In this document: positions 42,910 through 53,800 of the stretch, in pieces
Layout of the letters: each line of letters begins with the position of its first letter
Numbering within the stretch: the first letter of the stretch is position 1
Assembly (NCBI RefSeq): GCF_030695065.1
Contig: NZ_JAUYTR010000023.1
Span: forward strand, 496,001 to 560,000
Direction of reading: 5' to 3'
DNA length: 64,000 bases
DNA from: Sediminibacterium sp.
GTDB lineage: Bacteria > Bacteroidota > Bacteroidia > Chitinophagales > Chitinophagaceae
Made by a program: the position numbers and the translations under genes
Notes under the pieces: generated by a model
The model's input: the letters and a program-made list of their open reading frames with translations, nothing else
Database searches by the model: none
What the model was told of the DNA's origin: nothing

Positions 42910-44835
42910 ATGACACAAACCCCAACACCTGAAAATTTCAATGATTCTGAAAATGAACAATTTATTGAATTAGTAGAACACCTTTCGGTTGGAGTGGTAA
43001 AGCATCTTCCCGATTCAAGTATTGTTTTAGCTAATAATAAAGCTTTAGAGTTATTGGGTCTTTCAAATGATCAATTAATTGGAAAAACTCCATTCGATCC
43101 TTCTTGGCATGTGATTAATGAACTGGGTAAGGAAATACCAGGCAATGAGCATCCTGCTGCAATTGCTCTTTCAAGTAATAAACCAGTTAGAAATATTTTA
43201 ATGGGCGTTTACAGACCATTAACTAAAGACCGAATTTGGATTTCAACAACTGCTATTCCCTATGTGGATCAATTTGGGAGCCTCAAACACGTAATTGTCA
43301 CTTTTAGTGAAGTAAGTGAACTAAAACGAAAAGAAATTCAGCTAAAAGAAACGAATCGTATGGTTAAGGGAATCTTAGATTCTTCTTATGATATGATTAT
43401 TGTTTACAATGAAAACGGGGAAAAATTATTTTTGAGTAATTCTGTTGCAGAAATTTTAGGACATCCGCTTGAAACTCTTTATACTTTACCCGCATTTTCT
43501 TCTGTAATTGAAGAAGATGCCAAGCGAACAGAGTTGGCCTTGGATGAGTTAAAAGTAAAAGGAACTATTAAGTATTTTGAAAATAGATTGATTAATGCTA
43601 CTGGCGAAGTACTTGATTTTTCCTGGTCGGGTAAATGGGATGCCGATTTAAAGTACATCTATTTGATTGGTAAGAATATAACGAATCAAAAGAGGCATCA
43701 AGAAGAGTTATTGAAGTCTAGAAGACTATTTAAATTTTCAACAGAAATAAACGATTTAATATTAAATGCAAAACAGCCGCTCGATTTGTATAATGGACTC
43801 TGTGAAATTGCTGTAAATGCTGGTGGTTTTGAATTTGCCTTTGTAGGACTCCGGGATGACATTAATGAAACAATTGTACCTTATAAATATGCTGGCAATG
43901 AATTAGGGTACCTTGATTATTTCAAAAAACATATTTCTATTAAAAACATTCCAGAAGGGAATGGACCTTCTGGGAGAACCATAAGAGATGGTAAACTATA
44001 TTATTGTAATGATATTGCCAATGACCCTTCAATGGCTATATGGCGTGATGCTGCATTAAAAAGAGGATTTAGATCTTCACTTACCATGCCAGTTCGCGTA
44101 GATAATTATACTATTGCGCAAATTGCTATTTATGCGAATAAACCTAACTTTTTTACCAATGAAGAATTGGATTTAATGAAACGCGTTAATGAGAATATTA
44201 ACTATGCAATGAATAATTTTTCGGTTGCTGTTAAACATGAAACTGCCCAAAATCAATTGCTTAAGTTATCTCAAGCAATTGAGCAAAGTACATCGTCTGT
44301 CATGATTACCGATGTAAATGGTGTTTTTGAATATGTGAATCCTGCGTTTTGTAAAACATCTGGTTATACAGCAGAAGAATTAAAAGGTATAAAATCAAGC
44401 ATCTTAAAGTCGGGGTATACGGTGGAGAAAGAGTTTGCTACACTTTGGCAAAAAATATCCAATAAAGAATCCTGGGTTGGTGAATTTTGTAATAGAAGAA
44501 AAGATGGAGCACTTTATTGGGTTAACGCTTATATAAGTCCAGTTGTTAATGCTGCTGGTATCATCACCAACTATATTGGTGTAGAGGAAGATATTACCCA
44601 ACAACGGGAAACACTTTCTACTTTAGAAAATAAAAATAAAAGGCTAGCCCAAATTGCTTGGGAGCAATCGCATTTGGTAAGGGCTCCTTTAGCAAGAATC
44701 TTAGGAATTATAAATCTCCTAAAACATGAATTCATTCAAAATGATGATAAAGAAAATTTTATAGTTCATTTAAAGAATTCTGCTGAAGAATTAGATGCTG
44801 TAATAAAGTCCATCGTATTTAAAACGAATGAATAA
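42910..44835 (+). CDS. PAS/GAF sensory protein with dimerisation helix, no ATPase domain
   Basis: 641 residues from the ATG at 42910; the frame is open back to 42694 but that part lacks protein character. Order: PAS (about 15-135), PAS (150-265), GAF (285-425, NAGGFEFAFVGLRDD), PAS (450-570, SVMITDVNGVFEYVNPAFCKTSGY), then a DHp-like helix pair with Ser-His588 in QSHLVRAPLARILG. It ends 53 residues after that histidine, so no HATPase domain exists. It is followed by a large hybrid kinase gene on the same strand (77 bases). Possibly a phosphotransfer or sensory partner of that kinase (inference). Confidence 0.85.
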   Translation: MTQTPTPENFNDSENEQFIELVEHLSVGVVKHLPDSSIVLANNKALELLGLSNDQLIGKTPFDPSWHVINELGKEIPGNEHPAAIALSSNKPVRNILMGVYRPLTKDRIWISTTAIPYVDQFGSLKHVIVTFSEVSELKRKEIQLKETNRMVKGILDSSYDMIIVYNENGEKLFLSNSVAEILGHPLETLYTLPAFSSVIEEDAKRTELALDELKVKGTIKYFENRLINATGEVLDFSWSGKWDADLKYIYLIGKNITNQKRHQEELLKSRRLFKFSTEINDLILNAKQPLDLYNGLCEIAVNAGGFEFAFVGLRDDINETIVPYKYAGNELGYLDYFKKHISIKNIPEGNGPSGRTIRDGKLYYCNDIANDPSMAIWRDAALKRGFRSSLTMPVRVDNYTIAQIAIYANKPNFFTNEELDLMKRVNENINYAMNNFSVAVKHETAQNQLLKLSQAIEQSTSSVMITDVNGVFEYVNPAFCKTSGYTAEELKGIKSSILKSGYTVEKEFATLWQKISNKESWVGEFCNRRKDGALYWVNAYISPVVNAAGIITNYIGVEEDITQQRETLSTLENKNKRLAQIAWEQSHLVRAPLARILGIINLLKHEFIQNDDKENFIVHLKNSAEELDAVIKSIVFKTNE

Positions 44836-44912
44836 ATAACCATCTTTCAAATGACGATTTATTATAATAAAATTGCCTTAAGAATGCCCTAACTTTATAA
44901 CAAATAGGAAGG

Positions 44913-47900
44913 ATGAGCAATAGCAATTATAAGAGTGATCTAGAGCAAGACTTTATATTGCTTTTTGAGAATGTTGCTCAAGGCGTTATTTATTTAGATC
45001 AAAATGGTAAAATATCCGATGCCAACCCAGCAGCAGAAAACTTATTAGGTTTTTCTTTAGAGCAAATTAAGGGGATAGATCTGTTAGATGCAAGTTGGGT
45101 TGCCATCAAGCCCAATCAAACTAACTTTCCTAATGAGGAATTTCCTGGATTAATTGCATTACAAACAGGGAAACCCGTTTTTAATGTTGTGATGGGTGTT
45201 AAGCACGCTGTCAAAAAAAACTATCTTTGGATTCTAGTTAGTGCTGTTCCCGAATTTAAAGACGGCCAAGCTAAACCTTACAGGGTATTTATCTCTTTCA
45301 CTGATATAACAGATCAAATTGAGTTAGAATTTAAGCTTAGACAACGAAATAAATTATTTCATTTAATATCTACTATATCTCAACGATTTATAAATATTCC
45401 ATTAGAACACTTAACCGGAGAAATCAATAGTGCAATTAAAGAATTGGGTGTATTTGCAAAAGCCGATCGATTAGCTATTTTTAATTTTGATTTTACAAAT
45501 GGATTTGCACATTACGACTATGAATGGTGTGCTGAAGGTATTGAATCAAAGAAAGAGGAACTTTCAATTATTCCACTTGAACATTTTGTTTCATGGATTG
45601 AGATTCTGAAAAAGGGAGAGTCAATAAATGTACCTAACTCAAAACAATTAGACCCCAATAGTTCAATTAGGACTTTGTTAGATACAGGAAATGTTGTGAG
45701 TTTATTGGCCCTGCCTTTAATGAATGGCCAGGAATGCATTGGTGTGATAGGCCTTGAATCTGTTGATAAGCCGCATTATTTTACCAGTTTAGAGCAAGAC
45801 CTCTTGGCCATTTTTGCTGAACTATTGGTAAATGTAAAAAATAAAATCAATTATGAATCTAAACTAAAAGAGAGTGAAACCAAGTACAGAGAAATAACCG
45901 ATAATATGTCTGATATGGTTTGGACCACAGACATTAATTATAATATTACATTTTGTAGTTCCTCAATAATAAAATTATTCGGTTATACTCCTGAAGAATA
46001 TGCGGCAATAAATTATGAAAAAATTTATACGCCTGAAACCTTAAATAAAATTGAATTACTCTTGGCTGAAGTAAATCAAGCCAGACTAAATAATTTAATT
46101 ACCGCCAGTTCTAAATGGGAAATTGAAGGTGATTCGTATAAAAAAGATGGAACTCATGCATGGTTCAGCACTGAAATAAAGCCAGATTTTTCTGAAGATG
46201 GAATTTTAAGGGGATATATTGCAACAACTAGAGATGATTCAAAAAGAAAAAAGGCAGATGATGAATTAAGAAGTTCAAAAGTTGATTTAGCCGAAAGATT
46301 AAAAGAGCAAAAATGTGTTTATGATATTTCAACCTTAAGTCAAAATGATGAATTGACACCAGCAGAATATTTTGATGCAATATGCAGCATTATTCCACCA
46401 GGGTTCCAAGATGTCCTTAATACTCATATACATATTCATTTTGAAGGGGATGATTACTATTCTTTAAACTTTTTTGCTACAGAAAATTATCAAAAATTTG
46501 ATATTCAAGTAGCTTCAAAAAACCTTGGGTTTGTTAAAATATGCTTGCCATTAGAATTAAAGTTTCTTAATGAAGAAATAGTCATGATGAATACCATTAT
46601 TGGTATCATAGAAAAATATAAGCAGGTAAAACTAACGAAGCGTGAAATTATTGCATCGGAGCAAAAGTTCAGAATAATTGCCAATAATACGTATAACTGG
46701 GAATTTTGGGAAGCACCTGATGGGCATTTTATTTATCACTCGCCTTCTTGCAAAAGAGTTACAGGTTATTCGGCAGAGGAATTGATTAACGATCAAATTA
46801 TTTTACAAAAATTAATACATCCCGACGACTATAATAAATATGTTCAACATCGTAGTCAAGTGATTGAACAAAAGCATTCTGAAAAGCTCTTATTTAGAAT
46901 CATCAATAAAAGAGGAGAAGTTAGAATAATCGAACATGTTTGTCAACCTGTTTTTAGCGAAAAAGGAAAATACTTGGGTACTAGGGGTACTAATTTAGAC
47001 ATCACGGAAAACAAAAAAGCAGAAGCCGCTCTGTTAGAGAGCAAAGAAATTTATCGAAGTTTAGTAGAAAGCTCTGATGCTTCCATTATTATGTTAGATG
47101 TAAATGGTAAGTTTTTGTATGTAAATGAAATTGCAGCAAAAACCTTTAAGAAAAAGCCCTCAGAATTCTTGGAGGAAGATTTTACAATACATGACTTAGC
47201 CACTCCTGAAATTGCTAGCCAAAATATGGCAGATATTGAACAGGTGTTTTTTAGCAGAAAGGGAATGATTAAAGAAAGTACTAGATTAATTAATGGAGAA
47301 TCATTTTGGTTTAGAAGTAGCATTCAACCTGTAAGAGATTCAAATGGAAATGTGTATGCGGTTTTGGTTAATGCCACTAATATAACTGAGCAAAAATTGG
47401 CAGAAGAAAGAGTTAAACTAAGTGAGTTAAAATATAGAACACTATTTAATGAGTCTCCAGATGGGTTTTTGATAGTAAAAGAGGGTATTTTTATTGATTG
47501 TAATAAGGCAAGTGAATCTATTCTTGGTTCTACAAGTGATTATATTATTAATAAAACGCCAACAGACATTTCACCTCTCTATCAACCCAATGGAAGACTA
47601 TCTAGTGAGATGGTTCAAGAGGTTATTGTTGAAGCTATATCAAATGGTCATACTCAATTTGAATGGACACATTTAAAAATGGATGGTACTCCTGTAATAG
47701 TAGACATTAAAATTTCTGTTGTTGTAGCAAACGGTGAAAATTTACTCTTTACCACATGGAGAGATGTAACAGCTCAACGAGAAGCAGAATTGCTAATTAA
47801 GAAATTAACAAGCGCTGTAGAACAAAGTCCAATTAGTATTTTCATAACTGATATAGATGGTAATATTGAATACGTTAATCCTTTCACCCTATCGGTAACT

Positions 47901-49400
47901 GGGTACTCTTATGAAGAATTAATTGGTCAAAACCCACGACTATTAAAGTCTGGATTTACCAATCCAAAAGTGTATGATGAATTGTGGAAGACCATCACAG
48001 GTGGTTTAGTTTGGCGTGGCGTGTTGAATAACAGAAGAAAAAATGGTTCCTTATATTGGGAGTCTACTACTATTACGCCTATCATTAACGAAGCTGGTAC
48101 AATTACAAGCTTCATTGCTATTAAAGAAGATATAACCGAAAGAATTAAAATTGAACACGAAATAAAACAGCTCAATGTTAATCTTGAAAAGAAAATTGAT
48201 GAACGCACAATTGAACTGCAAAATAGCAATGAGGCATTAACAAAAGCAAAAATTGAAGCAGAAACAGCCAATCATGCCAAGAGTGAATTCTTGTCTAGAA
48301 TGAGTCATGAGTTAAGAACTCCAATGAATGCTATTTTGGGTTTTGCGCAGTTATTAGAATTGGGAGCGTTAGATACAAAACAAGAAAAAGCAGTACACCA
48401 TATTTTAAATAGCGGAAAACACTTATTAGATCTAATAAATGAAGTGCTAGAAATTTCCCGAATTGAAGCGGGTAAAATATCTATTTCAGTTGAATCGGTT
48501 AAATTGAATAATGTATTTAGAGATGTAATTGAAACATTAACGCCAACTGCAACTGCTTATGGGGTTGTTTTGATGAATGAACTAGAGAACAAAGGAGATA
48601 TCTTTATAAAGGCAGATAAGCAAAGAGTTAAGCAGGTATTAATAAATCTCCTCAATAATGGAATTAAATACAATGGCAAAAAAGGTTGGGTTAAATTATC
48701 AGCAACCGAGTTTTATGATAGTGATAAAGCATTTATCAGAGTCTGTATAGCCGATAACGGTCCTGGAATTGATCCAGCTAAGATTTCTAAACTATTTACC
48801 CCATTTGAAAGATTGGGTGCCGAAAACTCTGCTGTAGAAGGCACCGGTTTAGGACTTTCAGTTGTAAAGCAATATACAACCTTGATGGGTGGAATCTGCG
48901 GTGTTGAAAGTAAACTAAATGAAGGGAGTTTATTTTGGATTGAATTACCCAAAACCAATTCTGTAATAGAACTAGTAAAAATAAATGAAAACCTACCTAA
49001 CGAGGATTTGAAAGAACTTGTGACTGATCAAGCAATAGTGCTTTATATAGAAGACAATAGTTCTAATATTGATTTGGTAACCCAAATTTTATTAACCATG
49101 CGTCCGAATGTTAAATTGATTACTTCAGTTTATGGTAAAGAAACCATCATTTTGGCTCATCAGCATAAACCTAATTTAATATTGTTAGACTTAAATTTAC
49201 CTGATATACATGGTGCTGAAGTTGTAGAGTTGCTTAAGAAAGAAGAGCAATTAAAAGACATCCCAGTTGTAGTAGTAAGTGCAGATGCAATGCCTTCTCA
49301 AGTCAGTAACTTATTGGCTGCAGGTGTAAAGCAATACCTCACAAAACCATTTGATGTATCTTTATTCTTACAAGTACTAGATAAATACACTTCAGCTTAA
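44913..49400 (+). CDS. Large hybrid histidine kinase (PAS/GAF array, HisKA, HATPase, receiver)
   Basis: 1,495 residues, no membrane helix, so cytoplasmic. Order: PAS (10-140), GAF (162-309), PAS (325-447), a divergent region (450-580), PAS (578-703), PAS (706-830), PAS (838-957), PAS (960-1080), coiled coil, HisKA with His1132 in MSHELRTPMNA, HATPase with N-box NLLNNGIKYN, DNGPGID and GTGLGLSV (to about 1345), and a receiver with Asp1426 in LLDLNLPD. All key residues are present. GAF and PAS domains suggest ligand, redox or light-type cytoplasmic sensing. Paralogous to the product of 50895-54218. Its stop shares TTAA with the convergent transpeptidase gene. Confidence 0.94.
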   Translation: MSNSNYKSDLEQDFILLFENVAQGVIYLDQNGKISDANPAAENLLGFSLEQIKGIDLLDASWVAIKPNQTNFPNEEFPGLIALQTGKPVFNVVMGVKHAVKKNYLWILVSAVPEFKDGQAKPYRVFISFTDITDQIELEFKLRQRNKLFHLISTISQRFINIPLEHLTGEINSAIKELGVFAKADRLAIFNFDFTNGFAHYDYEWCAEGIESKKEELSIIPLEHFVSWIEILKKGESINVPNSKQLDPNSSIRTLLDTGNVVSLLALPLMNGQECIGVIGLESVDKPHYFTSLEQDLLAIFAELLVNVKNKINYESKLKESETKYREITDNMSDMVWTTDINYNITFCSSSIIKLFGYTPEEYAAINYEKIYTPETLNKIELLLAEVNQARLNNLITASSKWEIEGDSYKKDGTHAWFSTEIKPDFSEDGILRGYIATTRDDSKRKKADDELRSSKVDLAERLKEQKCVYDISTLSQNDELTPAEYFDAICSIIPPGFQDVLNTHIHIHFEGDDYYSLNFFATENYQKFDIQVASKNLGFVKICLPLELKFLNEEIVMMNTIIGIIEKYKQVKLTKREIIASEQKFRIIANNTYNWEFWEAPDGHFIYHSPSCKRVTGYSAEELINDQIILQKLIHPDDYNKYVQHRSQVIEQKHSEKLLFRIINKRGEVRIIEHVCQPVFSEKGKYLGTRGTNLDITENKKAEAALLESKEIYRSLVESSDASIIMLDVNGKFLYVNEIAAKTFKKKPSEFLEEDFTIHDLATPEIASQNMADIEQVFFSRKGMIKESTRLINGESFWFRSSIQPVRDSNGNVYAVLVNATNITEQKLAEERVKLSELKYRTLFNESPDGFLIVKEGIFIDCNKASESILGSTSDYIINKTPTDISPLYQPNGRLSSEMVQEVIVEAISNGHTQFEWTHLKMDGTPVIVDIKISVVVANGENLLFTTWRDVTAQREAELLIKKLTSAVEQSPISIFITDIDGNIEYVNPFTLSVTGYSYEELIGQNPRLLKSGFTNPKVYDELWKTITGGLVWRGVLNNRRKNGSLYWESTTITPIINEAGTITSFIAIKEDITERIKIEHEIKQLNVNLEKKIDERTIELQNSNEALTKAKIEAETANHAKSEFLSRMSHELRTPMNAILGFAQLLELGALDTKQEKAVHHILNSGKHLLDLINEVLEISRIEAGKISISVESVKLNNVFRDVIETLTPTATAYGVVLMNELENKGDIFIKADKQRVKQVLINLLNNGIKYNGKKGWVKLSATEFYDSDKAFIRVCIADNGPGIDPAKISKLFTPFERLGAENSAVEGTGLGLSVVKQYTTLMGGICGVESKLNEGSLFWIELPKTNSVIELVKINENLPNEDLKELVTDQAIVLYIEDNSSNIDLVTQILLTMRPNVKLITSVYGKETIILAHQHKPNLILLDLNLPDIHGAEVVELLKKEEQLKDIPVVVVSADAMPSQVSNLLAAGVKQYLTKPFDVSLFLQVLDKYTSA

Positions 49401-50086
49401 CTAATTAAACTAGGCTCATTAATTAGTTTAGACTTTTTTGAATAATAGTTACTAGGCGCATAAATATACAATAGTGAAGCGCCTTTAATAGTCTGAATAA
49501 TTTCTTTTACTTCATTTTGGGGTACTGCAGGGCATCCCAAGCTGCGACCAATATATCCTTGTTTCTTTATTAGATTATTGCTTACATAATCTGCTCCGTG
49601 TATTACAATAGCTCTTTGCTTTGCATGATCATTAATTCCTGATTCAATTCCGGATAACTGTAAAGACATTCCATGTTTACCTCTGTAGATATTTCCTGTA
49701 ATATAAAATCCTAAACTGCTTTGGTAAGATTCGTTTGTATTCGAAAAATTTTTAGCGAATAATGTTCCAGAATTACGACCATGTGCAACCAATGTTTGAA
49801 GCACTAATTCCATCTTGTTAATGTCAATAATGAAAAGCCTTTTTTCAGAGCTTGGTTTGCTAAAATCTGCTATGGTTAAATATTGTTGGTTAAGTAACTG
49901 ACCACTTAATTTTAATTTTTCGTAGGCATTAAAAGCATGTTGAATAGCTTCTTTACTGATACTAAATTTATTTGCAAGGAGTTCAATCTTGAGAACTAAA
50001 TTACTAATAGGATTATTAGACTTTTTGTTGAATGCTTGGGTAGAAAGACCAAGTGTTAATAACAATAAAAAAAATGTTTTTTTCAT
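49397..50086 (-). CDS. L,D-transpeptidase-like murein-modifying protein
   Basis: 229 residues from the ATG at 50086, which starts a signal peptide (MKKTFFLLLLTLGLSTQAF); a second ATG 11 codons upstream is not preferred. The catalytic-domain signature is HGADYVSNN near the histidine and GYIGRSLGCPAVPQNEV with the active-site cysteine. It fits the L,D-transpeptidase catalytic-domain family (YkuD-related) that crosslinks or trims peptidoglycan in the periplasm. A monocistronic gene between two sensor modules; regulation by them is possible but unproven. Confidence 0.85.
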   Translation of the reverse strand: MKKTFFLLLLTLGLSTQAFNKKSNNPISNLVLKIELLANKFSISKEAIQHAFNAYEKLKLSGQLLNQQYLTIADFSKPSSEKRLFIIDINKMELVLQTLVAHGRNSGTLFAKNFSNTNESYQSSLGFYITGNIYRGKHGMSLQLSGIESGINDHAKQRAIVIHGADYVSNNLIKKQGYIGRSLGCPAVPQNEVKEIIQTIKGASLLYIYAPSNYYSKKSKLINEPSLIS

Positions 50087-50189
50087 AGTTGGGGGTACTA
50101 TTGAACTTACTATCAGCATATAAAATGCCGAGTCGCAAAATTAGCTTGTTCTGTCTTGAATCTTGCAATTAAACTGTTAAAATGGCAAC

Positions 50190-50891
50190 TTATATGTTTG
50201 CTTGAGCACTTTTGGCAGATATTTCTCTAACAGTTTTATCTATTTCATTTGCTGAAGTAATAACAATTTCCATGATTTCTTCTTGAGTAACACCGGCATC
50301 ATCTTTAATTTCTAATAAAGAAATAGCCCCCATCATTCTTGCTAATGGCGCTCTTACTACATGCGACTGAATCCAAGATATTTCACGCAGTGCTTTATTT
50401 TGTAATTCAATTGCTTCAAGATTTTTTTCTAATTCTTGGGTTCTTTCTTTTACCTTTTCTTCAAGAATTAAATTTTGATTAGTGAGTTGAGACATTAAAT
50501 AAACAGTATACAATAAGTTCTTAATTCTCAAGTCTACTTCTGTTAAATCGAAAGGCTTAGTTAAAAAATCGCTTGCTCCACCAGACAATGCTTTCTTTTT
50601 AGATTCAGGAGTAATATCTGCCGTTAAAACAAGAATGCGCATTAAAGTAAATACATCAGATTCTTTTTTTAAGATTTCCATAATATCAAAACCAGAAACC
50701 TGAGGCATCATTAAATCTAATAAGATTAATTCTGGCTTGAATTCAAAAATTGTTGCTATAGCTTGTGTTGAATCGCTAATAGATTTCACATTTGTATAGC
50801 CCTTCATCATCAACAAGTTTTCTAGTACTTCAATATTGGCTAATGTGTCGTCTACAATCAGAATCCTTGCATCTTTTAAATCTTCTTTCAT
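50190..50891 (-). CDS. Receiver-coiled-coil-DHp protein without ATPase domain
   Basis: 233 residues. Receiver domain (8-128): acidic pair VDD (13-15), phospho-acceptor Asp59 in LILLDLMMPQVSG, lysine in FLTKPFD. A coiled coil follows (140-165, LILEEKVKERTQELEKNLEA), then the same DHp-like motif as the protein of 42910-44835: His177 in QSHVVRAPLARMMG. It ends without a HATPase domain. It is 3 bases from the hybrid kinase gene upstream in the operon, so phosphorylation of Asp59 by that kinase is probable (inference). Output is not DNA binding. Confidence 0.88.
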   Translation of the reverse strand: MKEDLKDARILIVDDTLANIEVLENLLMMKGYTNVKSISDSTQAIATIFEFKPELILLDLMMPQVSGFDIMEILKKESDVFTLMRILVLTADITPESKKKALSGGASDFLTKPFDLTEVDLRIKNLLYTVYLMSQLTNQNLILEEKVKERTQELEKNLEAIELQNKALREISWIQSHVVRAPLARMMGAISLLEIKDDAGVTQEEIMEIVITSANEIDKTVREISAKSAQANI

Positions 50892-50894
50892 AAA

Positions 50895-53800
50895 TTATTT
50901 TATTATATCATCAATAGCGGCTAAGAATGATTTTATTTCAATTGGTTTAGTTAAATAGTTTTTTGCCCCTAAAGCTTTCAAATTACTTATTTGATTTGGC
51001 ATAGCATCGGCGCTAATAACAATTACTGGAATATTTTTCGTTGTATCATTTTCTTTTAATTCTACCAATATATCTTTACCATGTTTGTCGGGTAAATTTA
51101 AGTCTAACAATATTAAAGTAGGTTTTACTTCAACCGCTTTTTCAAGCGCACCATTGCCATGCATATGAATTACCAAGCTGATACCTTTTCTTTTGGTTTC
51201 CATGATTTCTTTGACTAATTCAATATTGGGCATATTGTCTTCAATATAAAGCACGGTGCCTGTTTGGTCATGAATAACAGCATGTTGATTCAGTGTAGCT
51301 TCTTCTTGAATTATATCTAATTGATTTTGACATTGCTGTAATTCAATCCAAAACGTACTTCCTTCCCCTGGCTTACTTTTTACACCTACTTTCCCACCCA
51401 TTATGTCAATCAATTGCTTAACCACCGCTAATCCTAAACCGGTTCCCTCCACATTGGTTTTTTCTGCCCCAATTCGTTCAAACGGAATAAATATTCTTTC
51501 TAAGTCTTTTTCTTCAATACCCCAACCATTATCAATTATTGATATTCTAATAGGCGTATACCCTTCCTCAGTTGTAGGCTTTGTATCTACAACGATATTT
51601 ACTTCGCCCCCTTCATTATTGTATTTTATAGCATTGTTGGTTAAATTAATTAAAACTTGTTTCAATCTTTGTCTATCAGCTTTTACATAGGTTGGAACAG
51701 TGTTTTTTAGTTGACAATTTATGCTGATGTTCTTTTGATTAGCAGAAAACTGTAAACTGTCTTTTATTTCATTAATTACATCGTATACTTCTATGGGTTC
51801 AACGGAGATACTTATACGGCCCGATTCAATTCTAGAGATATCTAACACTTCATTAATTAGGTTTAACAAATGTTTTCCGCTGTCTAATATATGATGCACC
51901 CCTTTTTCTTGTATAGGGGTTAACTCACTCATTTGTAAAAGCTGACCAAATCCAAGAATTGAATTCATTGGTGTTCTTAATTCATGACTCATTTTAGACA
52001 AGAAATCAATTTTTGCTTGATTGGCTTTTTGTGCTTCTTGATTGGCATTGATTAACGAAATATTGGCGTTTTCAATATCTATGGTACGCTCTTTAATTTT
52101 TTCTTCTAAATGTAAATTCAAATCTTTTAATTCATCTTGAATTCTTTTACGTTCGGTAATATCTTCTTTGATTGCTATATAATGCGTGATTTCTCCATTT
52201 TCATTTAATATTGGGCCAATTGTAGCTTGTTCCCAGTACATGCTTCCGTCTTTTTTTCTATTATGAAAAAAACCTTTCCATTCTTTACCATGAGTAATAT
52301 TACCCCATAAATGTTCGTATTCTTCTAAACTAGTTTCACCTGATTTTAACACTTTAGGATTTTTTCCTAATAATTCTTCCTGGGTATATCCAGTAGTTTG
52401 AAACGTATACGGATTGGCATATTCAATATTTCCTTCTAGGTTAGTAATTACAACAGTTAGGGGGATCTGTTCCACCGCTCTTGACAATTTCCTTACTTGC
52501 TCTTCAGCAATTCTTTTCTCAGAAATGTCAATACCCATACATTGCATTTCACTTGGTTTGCCATTGACATCCGTTAAACATACAAATTCCCAAAGCGTTG
52601 TCATTATTCCACCCTCTCTTGTTGGCTTGTCTAGTTCAATTTGATGAACTGTTCCCGGACTCCTAATACAGGCCATTACTACTTCTTGGGTTCGCTTATG
52701 ATGATAATTACAAATAGAGGTTAAAGAATCACCTTTTTCTAATCCCTTACTTTTATATAACCATCCAAATTCTTTTTCAAAAGTTTTATTCCAATAGGTA
52801 TGCATACCAGTTAAGTCTGTTCTTAAAACATAATGAGTAGGGCTGTTTACAATTCTTTGTAATCGTTCTTCACTTTCTTGTAATTCAACTAAAGCTCTTT
52901 TCTCGATAGTAATATCTCTGGTGATACCTAATACGCCCGTGATATTATTTTCTGAATTCCAACTTGGTTTTATTAAAGATTTAAACCAAAATACCTGTCC
53001 GTTTTTTTTAATCGCTTGGCCTTCTAAATTCCATCTATCTTGAGTGGAAATTGATCCATCCTTCAATTTCGACTTGAACTCACGAACAATTTCTCGATAT
53101 TTTTCTACGGTCTCTTCTGAAAATTGATCATTTATTGAACCTGAAATATACTCTTCAGATTCATAACCAAAAATTGATTCAATAGAGGGGCTACAATAAT
53201 TCATTTTAAAATCAATATCCGCAGTCCAAATTAAATCTGCAATATTTTCAGTAATCTCTCTGTACTTTCTTTCGCTTTCTTTTATTTGTTTATTATAGGT
53301 TTGCCTTACCTGCATATTCACCAACGTTTCGGCAAATACAAACAACAAATTTTGTTCTTGACTGGTAAAGAAATGCTTCTTTTTAACTGCGTCTAATCCT
53401 ACAAATCCTAAACATTTACTGCCCTGCATAATGGGTACTGTTATACAACTTTGGATACCTTGTAATTCAAGCCCATTTTTTAGTGTTGTATTTGCTGGTA
53501 GCGCACTAACATCAGGTATATGAACCGATAATCCCTTTGAATGTTCTTCTACCCAATCTTTTGCAATTTCAAATGGAATGAGTTGCATATCATCTTTGTG
53601 TGCGGTTATTCCCTCATTACACCATTCATAGGTATTACTCAGTAATTGGTGCTCAAAATCATAATTAAAAATATACACCCGATCAGTCTCAGTAAACCTT
53701 CCAATTTCTTCTAATGATTCCAAAATGGCTGCAGTTGGGTCATCTTGTAAAACACCTAAATAAGTTTTAGCTGTCTTCATCATTAAGCTTTGAAGCTTAT

